This document shows, piece after piece, positions 46,201 to 58,200 of a stretch of 64,000 nt of DNA. Location of the stretch: positions 23,114,758 to 23,178,757 of the forward strand of contig NC_054754.1 of assembly GCF_018143015.1 (NCBI RefSeq). Direction: 5' to 3'. The notes beneath the pieces are model-generated. The model saw only the letters and a list, made by a program, of their open reading frames with translations, searched no databases and was not told the DNA's origin. Within the stretch, counting starts at the first letter, position 1, and each line of letters starts with the position of its first letter. The position numbers were made by a program, and so were the translations under genes. The DNA is from Lytechinus variegatus (Eukaryota > Echinodermata > Echinoidea > Temnopleuroida > Toxopneustidae).

Positions 46201-49200
46201 CTGGAACTTGTAGCCCAGAACCTTGTAGAGGTTGTTGAGGCAACCGAAGTATCGAAGGTGATTGACGAGCACTGGGAGCATCAGAGCATGCTAAGGGAAA
46301 AAGAAGAATCAAAGGAAACATTTTACAAAATTACTATATGACAACTCCAACAATCTGATATGAATGGAGCTTTGTGGCCCACACGGCAAGTCTCTGGACT
46401 TAGAAACAGAGGACTGTATTCTGAAATTGAGATCATGGGCTAACATTGTGCTATTAATTATGGAGCCACAAATGTCAAAATTTTGTTTGCATGGCATAAT
46501 AATAATAATAATACACCGTTCTTGTATAGCGTATATTACAATTATGAACAATGGCTCTATGTGCTTCCAAAGGACTTGGATATTATTACCCTAGCTGTAG
46601 CTTGGCAGCCGTAATTATTAAGATTACAGTGCACATGCATTTCAAGGAATAAATTCCTGCCAGGTACCCATTCACCTCACCTGGGTTGAGTGCAGCATAA
46701 TGTGGATAAATATCTTGCCGAAGGAATTTACGCCATGGCTGGGATTCGAACCCACGACCCTGTTTCAAAGTCCGGAGACTAATCCACTGGGCCATAACGC
46801 TCCAATGTTTCTTGTGTTTACTGTGATCTTCCCTAATTCTTTAATAGTGAAGACAATTACGTTTTTAATATTTCCCAGACAGTTAAGAATCATTTGAGAG
46901 TCAAATTATTTAACTTCGATTGTTAATTATTAATGTAACAATTGGTTATAGTTAAACCACAATTTTAAACCAGAGTTTTAATTAAACCGACTTCAGAATA
47001 CGGGCCAGAGGGTTCAAACCCCAGCCATGGTGCAACTTCCTTCGGAGAGACACAAGATTAATGTATGACATCAATCCAATATGAATAGAGCGTTGTGGCC
47101 CAGTAGATACTTCTCAGGACTTTGAAACAAGGGGTCGAGGGTTCACATCCCAGCCATGGTGTAATTTCCTTCGGAAAGACACAAAATTAGTATAATGATT
47201 CCAACAATCAAATAGAAGTGGAGCATTGTGGCCCAGTAGATAATTCTCAGGACTTTGAAAAAGAGAGTCGAGGGTTCAAATCCCAACCACAGCATAATTT
47301 CTTTCAGAAAGACACAAAATTAATGCATAATGATTCCCACAATCCCGATACAAATGCAGCATTGTGTTCTAGTGGATAAGTCTCCAAACTTTGAAACAGG
47401 GGGACGAGGATTCAAATCCCAGCCATGGCATAATTTCCTTCAGAAAGATATTGATCCACATCCATCCTGCACGCAACTTCAGTTGAAGTGAATGAGGATC
47501 TGGTAGGAATTTACACCTTGAAATGCATTTCTTTACAGCTGCTCTGCTAAAGCCAGGATGATTATGCTGCATTACTGTACAGCACCGGATACTTCTGAAG
47601 TAAGTTTTAAGCACTATATAAGCAAGTGTGATTTATTTACATGACGTACAAGTGATGCGGCAAGAAAAGTTAGGTTTGACGCTCAATCACCTCTTCATGG
47701 GTATACCATTACAGTGGTACACAACTTTTCTAAATATGTGGGCCTGTTGTGGTCTAGTGGTTCTGACTCGCCTTTCGAACAGAGGTTCGTGGGTTCGAAT
47801 CCTGGCCATGGCGTGTTTTCCTAGCAAGAAATTTATCCACACTGTGCTGCACTTGACCCAGGTGAGGTGAATGGGTATTCGGCAGGATTAATTCCTTGCA
47901 TGCACCGAGCGCCGGTGACGGTAGCTCGAGCTAAAGCCGGGGTAATATAGCAGAGCTTTGTATCCTCAGGCAAAAAGCACTTCATAAATCCAGCTATTAT
48001 CATCAAATACATTTTAATCAATTCACTCCTCAAAATGGCAACATTTGCCGATTTTTTTTTTGGGGGGGGGGGCTCTTACATGTACATATCATGGAAACAT
48101 TAAATATGAATAAAATACAAGTTTAAGGTACCAGCACACACCTGACAGATGTCCACTCCTATACCAGTGGCTAGCATGTGCTCACTGCTGACCTCTGCCG
48201 TGACCTCTCGGACCCTGCTTCCCTGGATACGGATTTTCTGCAGTTTAGCCTCTTTCTCCGCCATTTTCTCCTTGTCCGCTTCGGTCACTCTCGGCTTATT
48301 CAGCAGCAGATGACGCAGTCGGGTGAACGACTTCAGCAGCTTACGATAGCTGGAAGAAAAAAACATGAAGTAACGTGTATGAGAGGTTGTACAGCCTGTC
48401 CCGCAAATCATGTTGACACTTTAAATGAGTATAATGTGGAAATTATCTAATCATATTATTATTATAATTTTATAATTGCAAACTAGCATTTGTTGATTTA
48501 TACAACTGGTATATATTTCATGCAATGTGGTCCATTGAACACAAAGATATGAGCTGTCTTTCAGGACTCGTCAGAAAACCTCTCTATCAAGTTATGTTAC
48601 TATGTTGAATAAAGTATGTCGTCCAATATGTCTTCATTCACTCTTATTTTATTTCCTTTTTTAGTGTTTGGTCCCCCAACTTGCCGGCACATGCTTAAAT
48701 AAAAAAAAATGTTTCAGTTTTAATCAAACATACAAATTAGTCTCTTTTAAAGGACAAGTCCACCCCAACAAAAACTTGATTTGAATAAAAAGAGAAAAAT
48801 TCATCAGGCATAACACTGAAAATTTCATCAAAATCGGATGTAAAATAAGAACGTTATGGCATTATGGCATTTTAAACTTTCGCTTATTTTCAACAAAATA
48901 GTTGAATGAAATATTTTCATTTTCTCGTCATTGTCATGTGAAATGAAGTTTCATTCCTCCCTGAACACGTGGAATTCCATTATTTTAACATTTTGTGCTT
49001 TAGGCAATGAGGTCCTAATCATCAAATTCGTAAAAATTGAAATATTGTATAATTCAAACAATAAAAAACAAAAGAAATAGTGAGTGAGTGACGTCACCGA
49101 CTCTCTCATTTGGATGTAACTGGCTCGTTCATATAACTATTTTGTTGAAAATAAGCGTAACTTTGAAATGTCATAACTTTCTTATTTTACATCCGATTTT

Positions 49201-52200
49201 GATGAAATTTTCAGCATTGTGCTTGTCTGATTTTTCTCTATTGATATAAATCAACATTTTTCTGAGGCGGACTTGACCTTTAATAACTACAAGAAAATGG
49301 GTTAAAACAGTTTATAATGCATGTTCTCTTCTTGAAAAGTTGTGAATATTCTTCTTCTAGTTTGTACATGTATCTAAATCATTTTCATTTATTCTTTTCA
49401 TAATCATTTACAGATTGAAAGATTAATTTTCTGTACTACATTACGGGCTAGCTGATCTGCTATCAAGGCTCAGGCATCTCTGTAATCTCTGCATGTTAAG
49501 CCATGTGAAGGAGAGCTCAACGGACATTGTCCTGACTATACATACTACAATATTAAACTTTGATGGAGAGGTTTTGTGATGTGTAATGAAAAATGCTCAT
49601 ATCTTTGTGATTACTGGACCAAGGGCCCATTGCAGAAAGAGTTGCAATCAATCGCAACTCTAATAAAAATCATGCCCAACTTGATTTTCAACCAATCAAC
49701 AGCACACATTTGGGACTTGCGATTGATTTTTTGACTTGCGTTTAAATGCAACTCTTTCTGCAAGGGACCCCATGTCACATTAAGTTTCATCCACTTGTAG
49801 AAAATGAATTGTAGTTTAGGCATGTAAAGATACAAAGAATGTAATGTTGTAATTTTAATATTCTACCCATCTAAAGTGCCATTAACATTTTTTTTGTGGG
49901 ACACGCTCTCGCGGTGTTGTGGCTCAGTGGATAAAGTCTCGCACACTGGACTGCAATGGCCCCGGTTTAGTACCATGGAAAAAAGTACATCTTGACACTT
50001 TAAACTCACTTCGGGTCTCCAATGTAGGAAAGCTGGGCGGGCCGGACACCAAAGTGGACAATGACGGGAAAGGTCTTCTTCTCCGGGTCCATCTGGTCTC
50101 GGTCAAGCTGATCAATCCGTATTGATGATGGTTTCTACATGGGAAATAGAATACAGGGCCCAGTCTTACAAAGATTTACGATTCATCCAATCAACCTCAC
50201 GCATATGGAAATCCATCAATGTCATCATTTTTTCTTCTAGGAAATTTGCACAACGTCCTTTGACAACCAAGAGAAGTGTACTGAATTGCTCAAAAAACAA
50301 TGAATGTATGAATGTACATCATATCTAGAAAATATTCTAAACAAACATGTATTTTAGATGTCGTCATTCACTCTTATTTTATTTACTTTTTTACAGTCTG
50401 GTCCCCAAACTTGCATGCACATGCTTAAATTTGAAAAAAAAAAAATGAATGTTAAAGTTTTAATCAAAACATAAAAATTATACTATTTTAATAACGAGAA
50501 AATGAATTAAAACATTTTTCGATACATGTTCCAATCTTGAAAAGTTGCGTATGTTCTTTTTCTACAGTACTTTGAACATGTATTTACATTATTTTCATTT
50601 ATTCTTTTCATAAGCATTTACAGATTGAAAGTTTATTTTTCTGTACTATGTCCTTTGACAACAAAGAGAAGCATACTGAATTGCCAAGAAAACACTGAAT
50701 GTATGAATGTACATCATATCTTAGAAAATATTGTAAACAAACATGTATTTTAGATGTCTTCGTTTGAATTACGATTGATCCAATCAACCTCAAGTATATG
50801 GAAATCCATCAATGTCATAATTTTCTTCTTTAGGAAATTTGCACAATGTCCTTTGACTACAAAGAGAAGCATACTGAATTGCCAAGAAAAAAATGAATGT
50901 ATGAATGCACATCACATCTAGAAAATATTCTAATCAAACACATATTTTAGATGTTGACGTTGCTGGCTTTCCATAGTTATCATTGATTGGATCAATTGTA
51001 TCTCTTTGTAAGACAGGGCCCAGATTTAGGTTGACCATTATTGTAGACTGTGCTATAGAATTGGTTTATTTCTAAGCAACAAACATGCAGCTTGCAGGTT
51101 GAAAATGTTCAATTTATTTGCAAACAAAAATCAAAAGAAATTATAAAAAGTGAGGCACAAATCATGAATCAGCACTAGTAAACAAATACATTTGAGCTTT
51201 GATAAGTTACATGTAGTTCTGATTTAAAAAATAGATAATAAATGAATAATACATCAATTTTCCACTACCACGTTATAGAAAAATGCTGAATCAAACAGCA
51301 AATAGAATGAAGTAAATACTAAGAGAAATATACAAAATAAAAAAAAACATTTATTAAAGCAAACATCAGTTTAATATGTGATTGATTTAATAAAGAAGCC
51401 ACTGTATAGATTGAAATAGCATTAGGAGATTATTTCACGTCAAGTAGATTTGATGTTAATATAAATGGTCACTGAATTGCAAGGAGAACATTGATTAAGC
51501 AAGTTGAGCAAATGATGCATATTGACAATGGTTTCCATATGGGTTGAACAGTATCAAATTCATGCCAAGTGTTTTGTGATATTTGCATTCTTGGACCAAG
51601 TTTGAAGTTGATCTGTCAAATGGTTCTTTAATTATTAGGGACAATAAATCGGGAACAAGTGGAATGCCTCTGGCCGTCTCACCTGCATCACGCGGTTCAA
51701 TATAGCAGCAGTGCTCACTTTGAATACTACTCTAACTCACACAAGATGTTCAGTGATACATTGTTACTCTTATTTCCCTTTTTAATGAACTAGACCAATA
51801 AACTTACAGAGATATGATGGTTATTCAACAAAAAACCCCAACATGGCCATGGTCAAGTTCATTGACCTTACATGACCTTTGACCTTGATCATGTGACCTG
51901 AAACTCGAACAGGATGTTCAGTGATACTTGATTACTCTTATGTACAAGTTTCATGAATCAGATCCATAAACTTTCAAAGTTATGATGGTAATTCAACAGA
52001 TACACCCAATTCGGCCAAAGTTCATTGACCTTTGACTTTGGTCATGTGACCTGAAACGCGCACAGGATGTTCAGTGATACTTGATTACTCTAATGTCCAA
52101 GTTTAATGAACTAGACCAATAAACTTTCAAAGTTATGATGGTAATTCAACAGATACCCCCGATTCGGCCAAAGTTCATTGACCCTAAATGACCTTTGACC

Positions 52201-55200
52201 TTAATCATGAGACCTGAAACTTGCACAAAATTTTCAGTGATGCTTGATTACTATTATGTCCAAGTTTCATGAATCAGATCCATAAACTTTCAAAGTTATG
52301 ATGGGAATTCAACAGATATCCCCAATTCGGCCAAAGTTCATTGACCCTAAATGACCTTTGACCTTGGTCATGTGACGTGAAACTCATGCAGGATGTTCAG
52401 TGATACTTGATTAACCTTATGTCCAAGTTTCATGAACTAGGTCCATATATTTTCTAAGTTATGATGACATTTCAAAAACTTAACCTCAGGTTAAGATTTC
52501 GATGTTGATTCCTCCAACATGGTATAAGTTCATTGACCCTAAATGACCTTTGACCTTGGTCATGTGACATGAAACTCTAATAGGATGTTCAGTAATACTT
52601 GATTAACCTTATGGCCAAGTTTTATTAACTAGGTCCATATACTTTCTAAGTTATGACGTCATATCAAAAACTTAACCTCAGGTTAAGATTTGATGTTGAC
52701 GCCGCCGCGGCCGCCGCTGCCGCCACCGCCGCCGCCGTCGGAAAAGCGGCGCCTATAGTCTCACTTTGCTTCGCAGGTGAGACAAAAATGGATGGCTGGA
52801 AGAACAACCATAAAAGGGCTATTCTTGGTCATCTGTGTGACCAAAATTATGACAAATCATGACTTTAATTAGTAACGAATATAAACATTTCAAAGATTTA
52901 CTCATTCAAAGGTTACTATATATAACAATAACATGTTTAGTCTGCTATCACTTGGAAGTCTTTTTTTGCTGTATCCAAAGTGCAGGTTCAAGGTCAGATA
53001 TCAAAAGAAGTGGGTCTCGTGTGACTCAACATTGAAGCATGATTAAACTTTCGAAAAATCATATTCAGCTACAATCTCTGAATTTTTAAAGATTTATATC
53101 TATTAAAGTCAAGATTTGTCACAAGTTTGGTCACACACTTGACCAAGAATGGCCCAATTAAGCATCATCTACAGTCAGATAAAGCATTAAAAAATTCAGT
53201 ATCTTTACCTTCCCTGGGCGCGTGGCAATCATATGCTGAAGCTTATCCACGTATCTCTGCCACGAGGTCTCGCTGACGGCCAGCCAGTCGTCCAGCTTGG
53301 CCGGATCTATGATCGGTCTGCTGCTTCGGATCAGGTACTGGATCACGTGGTGCATGGAGAGGATCTCTTTGCCGTTGTTAGGAAGGAGACGGGCAAAGCG
53401 GGGCATGAAATGGAAGTGATGACATCCACCTTCCTTTCCTGAATAAATAAATAAATGAATAAATGAATGAATGAATGATCGATTGAATGAAAGAATGAAT
53501 GAATGAATGAACAAATGAATGGATGAATAAATAAATAATATAGGATTTATATAGCACATGTATCCACCTTGTTAGGTGCACAAGGCATCCTACATTTCCC
53601 TGGCTAAGCCAGTCTACTGATTCCATTGCTCACAGGTTTTTGAGGAATTACTTCCTGCGCCTACCCATTTATTAGTATATATCAATATCACTGACACACA
53701 CTTAGTGTGAAATATTTTGAAAATGTAGAAACGCTCTTAATGGCAAATATTCCTATTTTAAAAATTGTGCATAAAATGAAGTTTTTAGGACCTCCCCACC
53801 ATCCCCTCCGGCCTCTCCCAAAAAAATCAATACAATGCTCTCTGAACACATGGGTTTAGAAAACCACACAGAAACCTCCTTTGAAATGGATACAAGAACA
53901 CCAAGCGAAGATTAAATCTTTTTTTCTTTCTCGAAGGAAAGTAAACCTAAATAGGACTTGTGCGTGTGTAATGTGATTTCCTTCGAAAATTTGACCCTTA
54001 TAGAATCAACACTTACCTTTGAAATCAAAGTCCCAAAGTTCAAGAATTTCTTCAAACAAGAACCTTGAAAATAAATCCAAGCCTTTCACTGTAAAATGCT
54101 GAAAAATTAAATTAAGATAAACAGGATTTAGATTTGATTTCTGATCCTCATCAAAGATACTACAAGGGGGAGATTGGACAGTACATAGACCGCGTAATGA
54201 AACCCCCTACAGCGTTGAGTATTAAAGTAGCAACCTTTTTTTTACATTTGTGTATTGCAAGATGGTTGTGTACAAAACATATGAGAGAAATGGTGAAGGA
54301 TTAAAGGAATACTGTAAACGCTGTTAATTTCGCAGGATTAATTTTTCGCGCTTCAAAACATATTCGCGGGTTTTTAAATTCGCGCAACACACTCCATAAT
54401 CACAAATCACCTTTTGCCCATCTATGAATGGTTTTAACTAAAATTTCAGCAACGAAATTGTATTTTCTAATCATAATTCTAGCTCTAGGGCGGCATAATT
54501 CAGCATCGTTTTCATCTAATCATGAGCTTTTGTGACATTTAGCGCATCTTTTCTTTGCAGGGCGGACATCGGGGAAGGCAAAACGGAGGCGCTGCTCGGG
54601 CAGCTAGCTGCTGCTGGCCTTGTATGGCCGGCCGAGCAGCGGGTAAGGACAGGGGGGATTACGGCTACTCAAAGTACATGGGGATCAATCAACAAACATG
54701 GGCGATCGACCCAATGTCTTCTCCAAAACTAAACAGATCTTAACACTCACCAATAAAACAGCAAAGGCAATTTATATTTCAACCAAAATCACAATTTAAA
54801 TACCGATCTGCGACTGCTTTAGAACAAATTCTTGCGATGCACATAAATTGGAGCTCAAGCTTGCTTGCGTAAAAGCCGCCCTCTTTAGATCAAATTATGC
54901 AATCTCTTTGCCAAAACGATACATGCAATGTACCGCAGTTCAAAACTTGCATTAAGATAGATGCTCATAAATTTGCGCTTGCTGATCTTGCCGTGAAATA
55001 CGCGAAAATTTCCACACCGTGAAAATTTTTCAGTAGGCGATTTTTACATTTACATTACATGCTATGCAGGTGAGACAAAAAAATATTGGGGAAGGTTTGA
55101 GGAAATTGAGTATACTTTGTCTTATTAGAATTTTAAATTTTGGATTTGTGACACCATAAACGAGCAGCTGCCCCATAAGTTACGTAATATGCTACGTAAT

Positions 55201-58200
55201 ATAAAATGCATAGATTTCAATGTTTTAATGGTTTGTAAAGACTTTCTTTCATTCCCTTTTCAGAAATGAGTGTGATTTGTCCATTGTTATACTGAAGGTA
55301 CAGTAATAACCATTATCAATTTTCTGAAAAAATGACATCATTAATCTTTTACCAAATTATGTGTAGGGAATCTACTGTACTCACATATGGCGTGACAAAT
55401 CACATAATAAAATTAATATATAACAAATTTTAATTCTTTGATATATTTTTCTCAAACCTCCGGCAATATTTTTAATGATTTTTTCTGCTATTTTTTACAA
55501 TAAAGACCTTTTTCAGGGTGAACTTCCCCTTTAACATGCTGAATTTCAGGTTTACCTCAGGCATAGGCTCTGGGAAGAAGTGAAGGGTGTACTCCCGGCC
55601 AAATCGGACCACCTTGCATTCTGGGACTTCTTCCAAAGAATGGTGTGAAAAGAGGGAGAATCCTTCAAAGATGTACTCTCGTTTGTCGTAGATGATGACA
55701 GTCTGGGTAGTTGTCTACAGTAAGAAACATGATTTCAAGTACGAAGTCAATGCAAATAGTGTTTTCCACAAAAAACATAAATGTAAGACTATTTTTACTG
55801 TTGCCAAATTAAATGGGAGTTATTCCATGCTAATTATGATTGCAAAAGGGCAACCGACAAATAAAAGAAACAATAGAAAACAAAAAGTTCAAAAAATAAA
55901 GAAATGCATAACAAATTCACAAAGCAATAAAATACATGAGAAATTAAATGCTTTAACATTTTTCTTTCAATAATAGACTTGTTAGAAATGTCAAATCTAT
56001 TATTTTCACCCTAAATTAGCTTTCTACTAGCTATATAAAGTGAGTTAAATGCAAAAACATACAAAATTTCATACATGTATTGCATAATTAATTAATAAAA
56101 ATGTATATTTTTCAAATTTTTTACTATCTTGTAGTATACAGTACATCCAGTTCTATGTGCTTGCAAATTTTTCGTAGTGGCCAAAGTTGACAAATTACAT
56201 TAAATTGACTACTACTACATAGACCACTTAATATTTGCTTTATTTTCTCAATAGCCAATGAGGGATATGAAAGTCACATACATGATTATTACATGTATGT
56301 AGATATGTCACAAATAGTAATAAAGAGAAAATTAAAACAAGAAACATCACTCACCAGGAAGTTGGTAGTAGGTGAGATGGTGACTCTGTAATGGTGCAGC
56401 CTGGAGGCATTGTTGGTGTGCGGCTCACACAGTGGGATGGGTTTCTCTCCAGGAAAGATGTTATGCCTGATACCGCTCTTCTTCTGCTTGATGCTACACT
56501 TGCACAGGGGACCATCGTACATCTGTAGGTTCAGGAAATACATGATGCAAGAATGTGGACACACTTTTACACTTATTCTTCGTGGATATGTCGAGAGCTG
56601 ATTAAAGAAATGATTGGTGATTGATTGGTGATGATTTTTTACCTGATTGCTAAGAAAGCACGAATGCTTGTAAGCAAGCAACCAGTGGACCAACAGCTTA
56701 AGGTCCTCTCCGAAGGACCTGGTACTGAGGATTAATGCCTTACCAAAGGGCACTAGCGCACCAAGTGGGAATCGAACCTTGGTCACCGGAATACGAATCC
56801 CCCGCTCTGCCGACTGAGCTATCGCGCCTCCGTGAGCTTTCAGCATGGCTCCCATAACATTTGCTCCAGTGAAAGTGGCTCTGCTCTTAATTCCACACAC
56901 TAACCGAATGACCAACTTCAACCCTACATGTAGGTTTAACACTATACCCTATCATAAACCTAACATAAAACCCTATTGCAACCCTTTCCCCAACCCCATA
57001 TCTTAGATTAAATAAAGCCTGGAGCAACTGTCGCAGGAGCAAATGTTGTACCAACGATGTAAGAATGTGGACACACTTTCGCATATTTTACATTTATTCC
57101 ATGATCGTGGAAAGTTGATTTCATAAATACATAAGCTTTCAGCACGATATACATCACAAGCAAACTTGCCTGAGCAACCATTATGAGATCATACATCACG
57201 AGAAAGTCATTTAAATCAAGGTTGGTTGTCACCATATTATTTATCATACATCTAGATCTGGTACATTAATGTAAACTTATCTTTGTGAAATCATTAAATG
57301 TTAGCTCAAAACCAATAATTCTGATGATCACTAACACAGAAAAGCATATGTGGGACAGTGTATAAATATTGCTTGGGGAAAATACCCAACATTTGATGGA
57401 ATTCCGTGTTTATCTTGCTCATTCTCAGCAATTAGGCCATTTCTTTAGAGATCATTACCACAACTAGTATTTATCTTTAATGCCACAAAGCATTTTCATA
57501 CTTTGATCGCGCGATCGCTGCGAAAATTTGCACATGCCTAGAGCAGTATGTAAATTACAAGACTGTATAGTAAATTCTTTTTAAATAATTGTTTAGCAAG
57601 TAGAATGCTAATTTTTCGGCGGGAGTATCAATTATTACATTTCTAACAAATATCTACAAACAATTTGCAAAAATATATTTAATTTCTTATGTATTTTGTT
57701 GGGTTTTTTTATTCGTATGTATTCCTTTGTTTTTTATTGTTTTTTCCAATGAACTTTGCCGGGGACCCTTATGTGATCATAAATAACATAAAATAAATCC
57801 AATTAAGTCAACAAAAGTAAAAATAATCATACATGTACATTTATGATTTTTTGTAGAAAAACACAATTTGCATTGACTCTGTACACAGAATCACGTTTTT
57901 GAGCAATTTTGGGTCTGACATGCACTCAAATGGTGATAACGTGTGAATGACAAGTTACTGATCACCACTGGAGATTCCTAGCATTGTTTCAAATTGACTC
58001 CCCCCCCCCACTTTCATAAGGGTTGAAGGTGAATGGGAGCCACATCATCACAGGGACTAACCTCTCCGGGGTCATTGAACCACAGATTCTCAGCCAGACG
58101 CCACGGATGATTGGCCCTATTCTCAAGACATGCAATGCGGAAATCATAATTCTCATCCTCCTCGCCCGACGAGGCATCCGAGTCAGAGTCACTATCGCTG

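Noticed and set aside
56690-56833. Possible tRNA gene
   Set aside because: A and B boxes are good, but the acceptor stem does not pair and a SINE-like body follows. The same holds for the heads at 15645, 41588, 44228 and 47743.
56289-56942. 217-codon minus-strand frame
   Set aside because: Combines DROSHA exon w3 with intron and SINE sequence; only 56355-56522 is bounded by splice sites and conserved.
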